A stretch of 64,000 nt of DNA from Solanum dulcamara. Taxonomy: Eukaryota > Streptophyta > Magnoliopsida > Solanales > Solanaceae. Both the position numbers and the translations under genes were made by a program. The notes below the pieces were generated by a model. The model saw nothing but the letters and a program-made list of their open reading frames with translations. It ran no database searches and was not told the origin of the DNA. Every line of letters begins with the position of its first letter. The first letter of the stretch is position 1. Shown in pieces: positions 48,001-62,110 of this stretch. Where the stretch lies: positions 88,884,341-88,948,340 of the forward strand of contig NC_077237.1 in assembly GCF_947179165.1 (NCBI RefSeq). Reading direction: 5' to 3'.

Positions 48001-50000
48001 CCAGTTTTTCGTGTGTGTTAGCCGGCGGTTTTGTTAGGTGCCGGGGGTCCGGGTCAATGTTTCTTGGATTATTCAATAGTAGCGTCCGTAACGACCTGGG
48101 GAACGACTCTAGTAGCCCCGGTGTCGCTTTAGAGGGGTTTAGGAGCATTTTATTAGAGACGTAATAAGAATTAGGCGATTTTGCTAGTTTTTCGTGTGTG
48201 TTAGCCGACGGATATTTTAGGTGCCGGGGGTCCTGGTCGAATTTTCTTGAATTATTCTATAGTAGAGTCCGTAACAACCTGGGGAACGACTCCAGTAGCC
48301 CCGGCGGCATTATAGAGGGGTTTAGGAGCATTGTATTAGCGACGCAATATGAATTAGGCGATTTTGCCAGTTTTTCGTGTGTGTTAGCCCACAAATTTGT
48401 AAGGTGCCAGAGGTCCGGGTCAAAATTTCTTGGATTCTTCCATAGTAGTGTCTGTAACGACCTGGGAAACGACTCCAGTAGCCCCGGATGCACTATAGAG
48501 GGGTTTAGGAGCATTTTATTTGCGACGCATTAGGAATTAGGCAATTTTGAAAGTTTGTCGTGTATGTTAGCCCACAGATTTTTTAGCGAGAGTCCGGGTC
48601 GAATTTCCTTGGATTCTTCCATAGTAGCGTCCGTAACGACATGGGGAACGACTTCAGTAGCCCCGGCAGTACTATAATGGGGTTTAGGAGCATTTTATTG
48701 GCGACGCAATACGAATTAGGAGATTTTGCCAGTTTTTCGTGTGTGTTAGCCCACAGATTTTTTAGGTACCGGGGGTCCGTGTCAAATTTTCTTGGATTCT
48801 TCCAAAGTAGCGTCCGTAACAACATGGGGAACGACTTCAGTAGCCCCGGCAGTGCTATACTGGGGTTTAGGAGCATTTTATTGGCGACGCAATACGAATT
48901 AGGAGATTTTGCCAGTTTTTCGTGTGTGTTAGCCCACAGATTTTTTAGGTACCGGGGGTCCGTGTCAAATTTTCTTAGATTTTTCCATTGTAGCGTCCAT
49001 AACGACCTGGGGAACGACTCCAGTAGCCCCGGCGGCTCTATAGAGGGGTTTAGGAACATTTTATTGGGCACGCAATAGGAATTAGGCAATTTTGCCAGTT
49101 TTTCGTGTGTGTTAGCCCACAGATTTTTTACGTGCCGGGGTTTCGGGTCAAATTTTCTTCCATTCTTCCATAGAAGCATCCGTAACTACCTGGGGAATGA
49201 CTCCAGTAGCCTCGGCGGTGCTATAGAGCGGTTTAGGAGAATTGTTATGGCGATGCAATAGGAATTAGGCGATTTTGCCAGTTTTTCGTATGTGTTAGCC
49301 CATAGATTTTTTAGGTGCCTGGGGATTAGGTCAAATTTTCTTCCATTCTTCCATAGCAGCGCCCGTAACAACCTGGGGAACGACTCCAGTAGCCCCGGAA
49401 GCGCTGTAGAGGGGTTTAGTAGTATTTTATTGGCTTCGCAATAGGAATTAGGCAATTTTGCCACTTTTTCGTGTGTGTTAGCCTACAGATTTTTTAGGTG
49501 CCAGGGGTCTAGGTTGAATTTTCTTGGATTCTTCTATAGTAGCATCTGTAACGACCTGGGGAACATCTCCAGTTGCCTCGGTGGCGCTATATAGGGGTTT
49601 AGGAGCATTTTATTGGCGGCGCAATAAAAATTAGGCAATTTTGCCAGTTTTTCGTAAGTGTTAGCCTGCGGATTTTTTAGGTGCCGGGGGTCCGAGTCAA
49701 ATTTTCTTGGATTATTCAATTGTAGCATCCATAATGACCTGGGGAACGACTCTAGTAGCTCCGGCGTCGCTTTAGAGGTGTTTAGGAGTATTTTATTGGA
49801 GACGCAATAGGAATTAGGTGATTTGGCTAGTTTTTTGTGTGTGTTAGCCGACGGATATTTTAGATGTCGGGGGTCCTGGTCGAATTTTCTTGATTTCTTC
49901 CATAGTAGAGTCCGTAACAACCTGGGGAACGAATCCAGTAGCCCCGGCAGCATTATAGAGGGGTTTAGGAGCATTTTATTGGCGACGCATTAGGAATTAG
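43850..50000 (-). repeat. Roughly 6-kb segment duplicated about 12 kb away, left copy
   Basis: An ordered series of variants that recurs at about 56455-62110. The offset falls stepwise from about 12608 (45241 to 57849) to 12329 (46687 to 59016), 11964 (48514 to 60478) and back to 12147 (49464 to 61611). Three of the steps are close to whole or one-and-a-half monomers (279, 365 and 183 bases), so the copies have since gained or lost monomers. It overlaps the second copy of the 6586-bp duplicate. Confidence 0.75.
48583..49060 (-). repeat. Three near-identical monomers in tandem
   Basis: Two adjacent monomers share GCGACGCAATACGAATTAGG, AGATTTTGCCAGTTTTTCG, GGTACCGGGGGTCCGTGTC and a GGGGTTTAGG preceded by TATAATG or TATACTG in place of TATAGAG. 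Their mutual similarity is far above that of average neighbours here, which marks a recent single-monomer duplication. The third, left-hand monomer is shorter, with a roughly 13-base loss at TTTTTTAGCGAGAGTCC. Confidence 0.65.
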
Positions 50001-53000
50001 GAAATTTTGAAAGTTTTTCGTGTGTGTTTACGTATGGATTTTTTAGGTGCCGAGAGTCCGGGTCGAATTTTCTTGGATTCTTCCATAGTAGCATACGTAA
50101 TGACTTGGTAATGACTCCAGTAGCCCCGGTGGTGCTATAGATGGGTTTAGGAGCATTTTATTGCCGATGCAATAGGAATTACGAGATTTTGCCATTTTTT
50201 CGTGTGTGTTAACCTACAGATTTTTTAGTTGCCGGGGGTCCGGGTTGAGGTTTCTTAGATTCTTCCATAGTAACGTCCGTAACGACCTGGGGAACGACTC
50301 CAGTAGCCCCGGCGGTGCTTTAGAGGGGTTTAGGAGCATTTTATTAGATACACAATAATAATTAGGCAATTTTGCCAGTTTTTCGTGTGTGTTAGCCCAC
50401 AGATATTTTACCTGCCGGGGGTCCGTGTCGAAATTTCATGGATTCTTCAATAGTAGCATCCATAACGACCTGGCGAACGACTTCAATAGCCCCAGCAGTG
50501 CTATAGAGGGGTTTAGGAGCATTTTATTAGAGACGCAATAGGAATTAGGCAATTTTGCCAGTTTTTCATGTGTATTAGCGTAAGGATTTTTTAGGTTCTG
50601 AGGGTCCGGGTCAAATTTTTTGGATTTTTCTATAGTAGCATCCGTAACGACCTGGGGAACGACTCCAGTAGCCCCGGTAGTGCTATAGAGGGGTTTAGGA
50701 GAATTTTATTGGTGACACAGTAGGAATTAGGAGATTTTGCCAGTTTTTCGTGTGTGTTAGCGCACAGATTTTTTAGGTACCGGGGGTCCGGGTCAAATTT
50801 TTTTGGATTCTTCCAAAGTAGCATCCGTAACGACATGGGGACCACTCCAGTAGCCCCGGCGGCTCTTTAGAGGGGTTTAGGAGCATTTTATTGGAGACGC
50901 AATAGGAATTAGGCGATTTTGCAAGTTTTTCATGTGTGTTAGCCCACGGATTATTTAGGTGCCGGGGGTTCGGGTCGAATTTTCTTAGATTTTTCCATAG
51001 TAGCGTCCATAACGACCTGGGGAATGACTCCAGTAGCCCCGGCGGCGCTATAGAGGGGTTTCAGAACATTTTATTGGGGATGCAATAGGAATTAGGCAAT
51101 TTTGCCAGTTGTTCGTGTGTGTTAGCCCACAGATTTTTTACGTGCCGGGGGTCCCTGTCGAATTTTCTTATATATTTCCATTGTAACGTCCATAACGACC
51201 TCGAGAATGACTCTAGTAGCCCTGGCGGCGCTGTAGAGGGGTTTAGGAGCATTTTATTGGCGACGCATTAGGAATTAGGCAATTTTGCCAGTTTTTCGTG
51301 TGTGTTAACCCATGAATTTTTTAGGTGTCAGGGGTTCGGGTCAAATTTTCCTCCATTCTTCCATAGCAGCATCCGTAACAACCTGGGGAATGACTCGAGT
51401 AGCCTCGGTGGTGCTATAGAGGGGTTTAGGAGAATTGTTTTGGCAACGCAATAGGAATTACGCGATTTTGCCAGTTTTTCGTGTGTGTTAGCCTGTGGAT
51501 TTTTTAGGTGCCTGGGGATTGGGTCAAATTTTCTTGGATTCTTCCATAGTAGTGCCCGTAACAACCTGGGGAACGACTCCAGTAGCCCCGGCGGCACTTT
51601 AGAGGGGTTTAGAAGCATTTTATTAGAGACGCAATAGGAATTAGGCAATTTTGCCAGTTTTTCGTGTTTGTTAGCCCACAGTTTTTTTAAGTGCCAGGGG
51701 TCTGTGTTGAATTTTCTTGGATTCTTCCAAAGTAGCGTCCGTAATGATCTGGGAAACGACTCCAGTAGCCCCGGCAGCACTATAGAGGGGTTTAGGAGCA
51801 TTTTATTGGCGACGCAATAGGAATTAGACAATTTTGCCAGTTTTTCGTGTGTGTTATCCCACAGACTTTTTAGGTACCGGGGGTCTGGGTCGAATTTTCT
51901 TGAATTCTTTCAAAGTAGCGTCCGTAACGACATGGGCAATGACTCCAGTAGCCACGGCGGCGCTTTAGAGGGGTTTAGGAGCATTTTATTTTAGACGCAA
52001 TAGGAATTAGGCGATTTTGCAAGTTTTTCATGTGTGTTAGCCTACGGATTATTTAGGTGCCGGGGGTTCGGGTCGAATTTTCTTAGATTCTTCCATAGTA
52101 GCGTCCATAACGACCTGCGGAATGACTCCAGTAGCCCCGACGACGCTATGGAGGGGTTTAGGAACATTTTATTGGGGACGCAATAAGAATTAGGCGATTT
52201 TGCCAGTTTTTCGTATGTGTTAGCCCACAGATTTTTTACGTGCCGAGGGTCCGTGTCGAATTTTCTTGGATTTTTCCATAGTAGCTTCCGTAACGACCTG
52301 GGAAACGACTTTAGTAGCCCCGACGGTGCTGTAGAGGGGTTTAGAAGCATTTTATTGGCGACGCATTAGGAATTAGGCAATTTTGCCAGTTTTTCGAGTA
52401 TGTTAATCCATGAATTTTTTAGGTGCTGGCGGTTCGGGTCAAATTTTCTTCCATTCATCCATAGCAGCGTCCGTAACAACCTGGGAACGACCCTAGTAGC
52501 CTCGGCAGTGCTATAGAGGGGTTTAGGAGAATTGTTTTGGTGATGCAATAGGAATTAGGCGATTTTGCGAGTTTTTCGTGTGTGTTAGCCCACAGATTTT
52601 TTAGGTGCCTGGGGATTGGGTCAAATTTTCTTGGATTCTTCCATAGTAGTGCCCGTAACAACCTGGGCAACGACTCCAGTAGCCCTGGCGGTGCTGTAGA
52701 GGGGTTTAGCAGCATTTTATTAGCGGCGCAATAGGAATTAGGCAATTTTGCCACTTTTTCGTGTGTGTTAGCCCACAGAATTTTTAGGTGCCAGAGTCCG
52801 GGTCGAATTTTCTTGGATTCTTCTATAGTAGCGTCCGTAACGACCTGGGGAACGTCTCCAGTAGCCCCGGCGGCGCTATATAGGGGTTTAGGAGCATTTT
52901 ATTGGCTGCGCAATAGGAATTAGGCGATTTTGCCAGTTTTTCGTTTTTGTTAGCCGGCGGTTTTGTTAGGTGCCGGGGGTCCGGGTCAAAGTTTCTTGGA

Positions 53001-53489
53001 TTATTCAATAGTAGCATCCGTAACGACCTGGGGAACGACTCCAGTAGCCTCGGCGGTGCTATAGAGGGGTTAAGGAGAATTGTTTTGGCGACGCAATTGG
53101 AATGAGGCGATTTTGCCAGTTTTTCATGTGTGTTAACCCACAGATTTTTTAGGTGCATGGGGATTGCGTTAAATTTTCTTGGATTCTTCCATAGTAGCGC
53201 CCGTAACAACCTGGGGAACGACTCCAATAGCCCCGGCGGCGTTGTAGAGGGGTTTAGGAGCATTTTATTGGCGGCGAAATAGGAATTAGGCAATTTTGCC
53301 ACTTTTTCGTGTGTGTTAGCCCACAGATTTTTTAGGTGCCACGGGTCCGGGTCGAATCTTCTTGGATTCTTATATAGTAGCGTCTGTAACGACCTGGAGA
53401 ACGTCTCCAGTAGCCCCGGCGGCGCTATATAGGGGTTTAGGTGCATTTTATTGGCGGCGCAATAGAAATTAGGCGATTTTGCTAGTTTT

Positions 53490-53830
53490 TCGTGTGTGTT
53501 ACCCGCGGATTTTTTAGGTGCTGGGGTTTCGGGTCAAATTTTCTTAGATTATTCAATAGTAGCATCCGTAACAACCTGGGGAACGACTCTAGTAGCCCCG
53601 GCGTCGTTTTAGAGGGGTTTAGTAGCATTTTATTGGAGACGCAATAGGAATTAGGCGATATTGCTAGTTTTTCGTGTATGTTAGCCGACGAATATTTTAG
53701 GTGCCGAGGGTCCTGATCGAATTTTCTTGAATTCTTCCATAGTAGAGTCCGTAACAACCTGGGGAACATCTCCAGTAGCCCCGGTGGCATTATAGAGGGG
53801 TTTAGGAGCATTTTATTGGGAACGCAATAG
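53490..53830 (-). repeat. R2 cassette B, copy 3
   Basis: Shares GTGCTGGGGTTTCGGGTC, GGCGTCGTTTTAGAGG, CCTGATCGAATTTTCTTG and the GTGGCATTATAG variant with copies 1 and 2. It then switches, near 53815, to a monomer with TTATTGGGAACGCAATAGG, so the right part of the cassette is replaced. Confidence 0.7.
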
Positions 53831-55159
53831 GAATTAGGCGATTTTGCCAGTTTTTCGTGTGTGTTAGCCCACACATTTTTTACGTGCCAGGGGTCCTTGT
53901 CGAATTTTCTTAGATTCTTCCATTGTAGCATCCATAACGACCAGGGGAACGACTCCAGTAGCCCCGGCGGCACTATAGAGGGTTTAGAGGCATTTTATTG
54001 GCGACGCAATAGGAATTAGGAGGTTTTGCCAGTTTTTCATATGTGTTAGACCACAGATTTTTAGGTGCTGGGGGTCCGGGTCAAATTTTCTTAGATTCTT
54101 CCATAGTAGCATCCGTAACGACATGGGGAACGACTCCAGTAGCCCCGGCAGTGCTATAGAGGGGTTTAGGAGTATTTTATTGGCGACGCAATAGGAATTA
54201 GGAGATTTTGCCAGTTTTTTCGTGTGTGTTAGCCCACAGATTTTTTAGGTATCGGGGTCTGGGTCTAATTTTCTTGGATTCTTCCAAATTAGCGTCCGTA
54301 ACCACATAGGGAACGACTCCAGTAGCCCCAGCAGCGCTATAGAGGGGTTTAGGAACATTTTATTGGGAACGCAATAGGAATTAAGCGATTTTGCAAGTTT
54401 TTCGTGTGTGTTAGCCCACACATTTTTTACGTGCCGGGGGTCCGTGTCAAATTTTCTTAGATTCTTCCATTGTAACGTCCATAACGACCTGGGGAACGAC
54501 TCGAGTAGCCCCGGCGGGTCTATAGAGGGGTTTAGGAACATTTTATTGGGGACGCAATAGGAATTAGTAGATTTTGCCAGTTTTTCGTGTGTGTTAGCCC
54601 ATAGATTTTTTACGTGCCGGGGGTTCGGGTCAAATTTTCTTCCATTCTTCCATAGCAGCATCCGTAACTACCTGGGGAACGACTCCATTAGCCTCGGCGG
54701 TGCTATCGAGCGGTTTAGGAGAATTGTTTTGGCGACGCAATAGGAATTAGTCAATTTTGCCAGTTTTTCGTGTGTGTTAGCCCACAGATTTTTTAGGTGC
54801 CTGGGGATTGGGTCAAATTTTCTTCCATTCTTTCATAGCAGCGCCCGTAACAACCTAGGGAATGACTCCAGTAGCCCCGACAGCGCTGTAGAGGGGTTTA
54901 GGAGTATTTTATTTTCTTCGCAATAGGAATTAGGCAATTTTGCCGCTTTTTCGTGTGTGTTAGCCTATAGATTTTTTAGGTGCAAGGGGTCCAGGTCGAA
55001 TTTTCTTGGATTATTATATAGTAGCGTCCGTAACGACCTGGGGAACGTCTCCAGTAGCCCCGGCGGCGCTATATAGGGGTTTAGGAGCATTTTATTGGCG
55101 GCGCAATTAAAATTAGGCAATTTTGCTAGTTTTTCGTATGTGTTAGCCTGCGGATTTTT

Positions 55160-55665
55160 TAGGTGCCGGGGTCCGAGTCAAATTTTCTTGGATTATTCAA
55201 TTGTAGCATCCGTAATGACCTGGGGAACAATTCTAGAAGCCCCGGCGTCGCTTTAGAGGTGTTTAGGAGCGTTTTATTGGAGACGCAATAGGAATTAGGT
55301 GATTTTGCTAGTTTTTCGTATGTGTTAGCCGACGGATATTTTAGATGCCGGGGGGTCCTGGTCGAATTTTCTTGAATTCTTCCGTAGTAGAGTCCGTAAC
55401 AACCTGGGGAACGACTCCAGTAGCCCCGGCGGCATTATAGAGGGGTTTAGGAGCATTGTATTGGCGACACAATATGAATTATGCGATTTTGCTTGTTTTT
55501 CGTGTGTGTTAGCCCACAGATTTTTAAGGTGCCAGGGGTCCGGGTCAAATTTTCTTCGATTCTTCCATAATAGTGTCTGTAATGACCTGGGGAACGACTC
55601 TAGTAGCCCCAGCGGCACTATAGAGGGGTTTAGGAGCATTTTATTGGAAACGCAATAGGAATTAG
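55160..55665 (-). repeat. R2 cassette A, copy 4
   Basis: Fourth copy, recognised by TCGCTTTAGAGGTGTTTAGG, TAGATGCCGGGGGGTCC (one extra G) and GCATTGTATTGGCGACACAA. Half-length relatives with TAGATGTCGGGGG in place of TAGATGCCGG lie at about 49680-49970 and 61830-62110. Confidence 0.73.
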
Positions 55666-56454
55666 GAGGTTTTGCCAGTTTTTCGTATGTGTTAGACCAC
55701 AGATTTTTAGGTGCCGGGGGTCCGAGTCAAATTTTCTTAGATTATTCCATAGTAGCGTCCGTAACGACCTGGGGAACGACTCCAGTAGCCCCGACAGTGC
55801 TATAGAGGGGTTTAGGAGCATTTTATTGGCGACACAATAGGAATTAGGAGATTTTACCAGTTTTTCATGTGTGTTAGCCCACGGATTTTTTAGGTACCGG
55901 GGGTCTGGATCAAATTTTCTTAGATTCTTCTATAGTAGCGTCCGTAACGACCTAGGGAACGACTCCAGTAGCCCCGGCAGTGCTATTGAGGGGTTTAGGA
56001 GCATTTTATTGGCGACACAATAGGAATTAGGAGAGTTTTCCAGTTTTTCGTGTGTGTTAGCGCACTGATTTTTTAGGTACCGGGGGTTCGGGTCAAATTT
56101 TCTTGGATTTTTCCAAAGTAGCATCCGTAACGACATGGGAACCACTCCAGTAGCCCCGGTGGCTCTTTAGAGGGGTTTAGGAGCATTTTAATGGAGACGC
56201 AATAGGAATTAGGCGATTTTGCAAGTTTTTCATGTGTGTTAGCCCATAGATTATTTAGGTGCCGGGGGTTCGGGTCGAATTTTCTTAGATTGTTCCATAG
56301 TAGCGTCCATAACGACCTGGGGAACGACTCCAGTAGCCCCGACGACGCTATAGAGGGGTTTAGGAACATTTTATTGGGGACGCAATAGGAATTAGGCGAT
56401 TTTGCCAGTTTTTCGTGTGTGTTAGCGCACACATTTTTTACGTGCCGGGGTCCG

Positions 56455-59400
56455 GGTCGAATTTTCTTGGATTCTTCTATAGTAGCGTCTGTAGCGACCT
56501 GGGGAACGACTCCAGTAGCCCCGATAGCGCTGTAGAGGGGTTGAGGAGCATTTTATTGGCGACGCATTAGGAATTAGGCAATTTTGCCAGTTTTTTTTGT
56601 GTGTTAACCCATGAATTTTTTAGGTGCCAGGGGTTCGGGTCAAATTTTCTTCCATTCTTCCATAGCAGCGTCCGTAACAACCTGGGGAACTACTGCAGTA
56701 GTCTCGGCGGTGCTATAGAGGGGTTTAGGAGAATTGTTTTGGCGACGTAATTGGAATGAGGCGATTTTGATAGTTTTTTGTGTGTGTTAGCCGACGGATA
56801 TTTTAGGTGCCGGGGGTTCTGGTCGAATTTTCTTGAATTCTTCCATAGTAGAGTCCGTAACAACCTAGGGAACGACTCCAGTAGCCCCGGTGGCATTATA
56901 GAGGGGTTTAGGAGCATTGTATTGGCGACGCAATATGAATTAGGCGATTTTGCCAGTTTTTTGTGTGTGTTAGCCCACAGATTTTTAAGGTGCCAGGGGT
57001 TCGGGTCAAATTTTCTTGGAATCTTCCATAGTAGTGTCTGTAACGACCTAGGGAACGACTCCAGTAGCCCCGGCGGCACTATAGAGGGGTTTAGGAGCAT
57101 TTTATTGGCGACGCAATAGGAATTAGGAGGTTTTGCCAGTTTTTCGTATGTGTTAGACCACAGATTTTTAGGTGTCGGGGGGTCCGGGTCAAATTTTCTT
57201 AGATTCTTCCATAGTAGCGTCCGTAACGACCATGGGAACGACTCCAGTAGCCCCGGAAGTGCTATAGAGGGGTTTAGGAGCATTTTATTGGCGACGCAGT
57301 AGGAATTAGGATATTTTGCCAAATTTTCGTGTGTGTTAGCCCACGGATTTTTTAGGTACCGGGGGTCCGGGTTAAATTTTCTTGGATTCTTCCAATGTAG
57401 CGTCTGTAACGACATGGGGAATGACTCCAGTAGCCCCGGCGGCGCTTTAGAGCGGTTTAGGAGCATTTTATTGGAGACGCAATAGGAATTAGGCAATTTT
57501 GCAAGTTTTTCATGTGTGTTATCCCACAGATTATTTAGGTGTCGGGGGTTCGGGTCGAATTTTTTCTTAGATTCTTCCATAGTAGCGTCTATAACGACCT
57601 GGGGAACGACTCCAGTAGCCCAGACGGCGCTATAGAGGGGTTTAGGAACATTTTATTGGGGACGCAATAGGAATTAGGCGATTTTGCAAGTTTTTCGTGT
57701 GTGTTAGCCCACAGATTTTTTACGTGGCGGGGGTCCGTGTCGAATTTTCTTGGATTTTTCATAGTAGCGTCCGTAACGACCTGGGGAATGACTCCAGTAG
57801 CCCCGGCGGCGCTGTAGAGGGGTTTAGGAGCATTTTATTGGTGACGCATTAGAAATTAGGCAATTTTGCCAGTTTTTCGTGTGTGTTAACCCACGAATTT
57901 TTTAGGTGCCGGGAGTTCGGGTCAAATTTTCTTCCATTTATCCATAGCAGCGTCCGTAAAAACTTGGGGAACGACTCCAGTAGCCTCGACGGTGCTATAG
58001 AGGGGTTTAGGAGAATTGTTTTGGCGACGCAATAGGAATTAGGCAATTTTGCCAGTTTTTCATGTGTGTTAGGCCACAGATTTTTTAGGTGCCTGGGGAT
58101 TGGGTCAAATTTTCTTGGATTCTTCCATAGTAGCGCCCGTAACAACCTAGGGAACGACTCCAGTAGCCCCGACGGTGCTGTAGAGGGGTTTAGGAGCATT
58201 TTATTGGCGGCGCAATAGGAATTAGGCAATTTTGCCACTTTTTCGTTTGTGTTAGCCCACAGATTGTTTAGATGCTAGGGGTCCGGGTCGAATTTTCTTG
58301 GATTCTTCTATAGTAGCATCCATAACGACTTGGGGAATGACTCTAGTAGCCCCGGCGGCGCTGTAGAGGGGTTTAGGAGCATTTTATTGGCGACGCAATA
58401 GGAATTAGGAGGTTTTGCCAGTTTTTCGTATGTGTTAGACCACAGATTTTTAGGTGCCGGGGGGTCCGGGTCAAATTTTCTTAGATATTTCCATAGTAGC
58501 GCCCGTAACGACCATGGGAACGACTCTAGTAGCTCCGGAGGTGCCGGGGGGTCCGGGTCAAATTTTCTTGGATTATTCAATAGTAGCATCCGTAACGACC
58601 TGGGGAATGACTCTAGTAGCCCGGCATCACTTTAGAGGGTTTAGGAGCATTTTATTGGAGACGCAATAGGAATTAGGCAATTTTGCTAGTTTTTAGTCTG
58701 TGTTAGCCGACGGATATTTTAGGTGCCGGGGGTCCTTGTCGAATTTTCTTGAATTCTTCCATAGTAGAGTCCGTAACAACATGGTGAACGACTCCAGTAG
58801 CCCCGGTGGCATTATAGAGGGGTTTAGGAGCATTGTATTGGCGACGCAATAGGAATTAGGCGATTTTGCCAGTTTTTCGTGTGTATTAGCCCACAGATTT
58901 TTAAGGTGACAGGGGTCCGGGTCAAATTTTCTTGGATTCTTCCATAGTAGTGTCTGTAACAACCTGGGGAACGACTCCAGTAGCCCCGGCGGCACTATAG
59001 AGGGGTTTAGGAGCATTTTATTGGCGACGCAATAGAAATTACGAGGTTTTGCCAGTTTTTCATATGTGTTAGCCCACAGATTTTTAGTTGCCAGGGGTCC
59101 GGGTCAAATTTTCTTCGATTCTTCCATAGTAGCGTCCGTAATGACCTGGGGAACGAATCTAGTAGCCCCGACGGCATTATAGAGAGGTTTAGAAGCATTG
59201 TATTGGTGACGCAATAGGAATTAGGCGATTTTGCCAGTTTTTCGTGTGTGTTAGCCCACAGATTTTTAAGGTGCAGGGGGTCCGAGTCAAATTTTCTTGG
59301 ATTCTTCCATAGTAGTGTCTATAACGACCTGGGGAACGACTCCAGTAGCCCTGGCAGCACTATAGAGGGGTTTAGGAGCATTTTTTTGGAGACGCATTAG

Positions 59401-62110
59401 GAAATAGGCAATTTTGAAAGTTTTTCGTGTGTGTTAGCATAAGGATTTTTTAGGTGCCGAGAGTCCGGGTCGAATTTTCTTAGATTCTTCCATAGTAGGT
59501 TCCATAACGACCTGGGGAAAGACTCTAGTAGCCCCGGCGGAACTATAGAGAGGTTTAGGAGCATTTTATTGGCGACGCAATAGGAATTAAACGATTTTGC
59601 TAGTTTTTCTTGTGTGTTAACCCACGAATTTTTTAGGTGCCGGGGGTTCGGGTCAAATTTTCTTCCATTCTTCCATATCAGCGTCCGTAACAACCTGTGG
59701 AACGACTCCAGTAACCTCGGCGGTGCTATAGAGGGGTTTAGGAGAATTGTATTGGCGACGCAATAGGAATTAGGCAATTTTGCCAGTTTTTCGTGTATGT
59801 TAGCCCACAGATTTTTTAGGTGCCTGGGGATTGGGTCAAATTTTCTTGGATTCTTTCATAGTAGTGCCCGTAACAACCTGGGCAACGACTCCAGTAGCCC
59901 CGACGGTGCTGTAGAGGGGTTTAGGAGCATTTTATTAGCGGCGCAATAGGAATTAGGCAATTTTGCCACTTTTTCGTGTGTGTTAGCCCACAGAATTTTT
60001 AGGTGCCAGGGTCCGGGTCGAATTTTCTTGGATTCTTCTATAGTAGCGTCTGTAACGACCTGGGGAACGTCTCCAGTAGCCCCGGCGGTGCTATATAGGG
60101 GTTTAGGAGCATTTTATTAGAGACGGAATAAGCATTAGGCGATTTTGCTAGTTTTTCGTGTGTGTTAGCCGACGGATATTTTAGGTGTTGGGGGTGCTGG
60201 TCGAATTTTCTTGAATTATTCTATAGTAGAGTCCGTAACAACCTGGGGAACGACTCCAGTAGCCCCGGCGGCATTATAGAGGGGTTTAGGAGCATTGTAT
60301 TAGCGACGCAATATGAATAAGGCGATTTTGCCAGTTTTTCGTGTGTATTAGCCCACAAATTTGTAACGTGCCAGAGGTCCGGGTCAAATTTTCCTGGATT
60401 CTTCCATAGTAGTGTCTGTAACGACCTGGGGAACGACTCCAGTAGCCCCGGTGGCACTATAGAGGGGTTTAGGAGCATTTTGTTTGCAACACATTAGGAA
60501 TTAGGCAATTTTGAAAGTTTGTCGTGTGTGTTAGCGTAAGGATTTTTTCGGTGCCGAGAGTCTGGGTCGAATTTCCTTGGATTCTTCCATAGTAGCGTCC
60601 GTAATGACTTGGGAACAACTCCAGTAGCCCCGGCGGCGCTGTAGAGGGTTTAGGAGCATTTTATTGGTAGCGCAATAGGAATTAGACAATTTTGCCACTT
60701 TTTCGTGTGTGTTAGCCCACAGATTTTTTAGGTGCCAGGGGTACGGGTCGAATTTTCTTGGATTCTTCTATAGTAGCGTCCGTAACGACCTGGGGAACGA
60801 CTCTAGTAGCCCCGGCGTCGCTTTAGAGGGGTTTAGGAGCATTTCATTAGAGACGCAATAGGAATTAGGCGATTTTGCTAGTTTTTCGTGTGTGTTAGCC
60901 GACGGATATTTTAGGTGCCGGGGGTCCTGATCGAATTTTCTTGAATTCTTCCATAGTAGAGTTCGTAACAACCTGGGGAACGTCTCTAGTAGCCCCGATG
61001 GCATTATAGAGAGGTTTAGAAGCATTGTATTGGAGATGCAATATGAATTAGGCGATTTTGCCAGATTTTCGTGTGTGTTAGCCCACAGATTTTTAAGGTG
61101 CTAGGGGTTCGGATCAAATTTTCTTGGAATCTCCCATAGTAGTGTCTGTAACGACCTGGGGAACGACTCCAGTAGCCTCGGCGGCACTATAGAGGGGTTT
61201 AGGAACATTTTATTGGCGACGCAATAGGAATTAGGAGGTTTTGTCAGTTTTTCGTATGTGTTAGACCACAGATTTTTACTTGCCGGGGGTTCGGTCAAAT
61301 TTTCTTCCATTCTTCCATAGCAGCATCCGTAACTACCTGGAGAATGACTCCATTAGCCTCGGCGGTGCTATAGAGCGGTTTAGGAGAATTGTTTTGGCGA
61401 TGCAATAGGAATTAGGCGATTTTGCCAGTTTTTCTTGTGTGTTAGCCCATAGATTTTTTAGGTGCCTGGGGATTGGGTCAAATTTTCTTCCATTCTTCCA
61501 TAGCAGCGTCCGTAACAACCTGGGGAACGACTCCAGTAGCCCTGGCAGCGCTGTAGAGGTGTTTAGTAGTATTTTATTGGCTTCGCAATAGGAATTAGGC
61601 AATTTTGCCACTTTTTCGTGTGTGTTAGCCTACAGATTTTTTAGGTGCCAGGGGTCCAGGTTGAATTTTCTTGGATTCTTCTATAATAGCGTCCGTAACG
61701 ACCTAGGAAACGTCTCCAGTTGCCCCGGCGGCGCTATATAAGGGTTTAGGAGGATTTTATTGGCGGCGCAATAAAAATTAGGCAATTTTGCCAGTTTTTT
61801 GTAAGTGTTAGCCTACGGATTTTTTAGGTGCCGGGGGTCCAAGTCAAATTTTCTTGGATTATTCAATTGTAGCATTCGTAATGACCTGGGGAACGACTCT
61901 AGTAGCCCCGGCGTCGCTTTAGAGGTGTTTAGGAGTATTTTATTGAAGACGCAATAGGAATTAGGTGATTTTGCTAGTTTTTTATGTGTGTTAGCCGACA
62001 GATATTTTAGATGTCGGGGGTCCTGGTTGAATTTTCTTGATTTCTTCCATAGTAGAGTCCGTAACAACCTGGGGAACGACTCCAGTAGCCCCGGCGGCAT
62101 TATAGAGGGG
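56455..62110 (-). repeat. Roughly 6-kb segment duplicated about 12 kb away, right copy
   Basis: Partner of 43850-50000. It includes the CCCCGATAGCGCTGTAGAGG, GTTGAGGAGCATTTTATTGG, CCATGGGAACGACTCC and TGACAGGGGTC variants in the same order. A truncated monomer near 58540 explains part of the change in offset relative to the left copy. Confidence 0.75.
58530..58562 (-). repeat. Truncated monomer junction in R2
   Basis: CTCCGGAGGTGCCGGGGGGT joins the GC-rich core of one monomer directly to the GGTGCCGGGG segment of the next and leaves out about 100 bases. GGTGC occurs at both ends of the missing piece in intact monomers and once at the junction, as expected from deletion between short direct repeats. 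Confidence 0.75.

Noticed and set aside
56690..57580. Minus-strand open frame of 296 codons
   Set aside because: Same cause; it spans several monomers of different cassettes and has no recognisable domain, signal or gene context.
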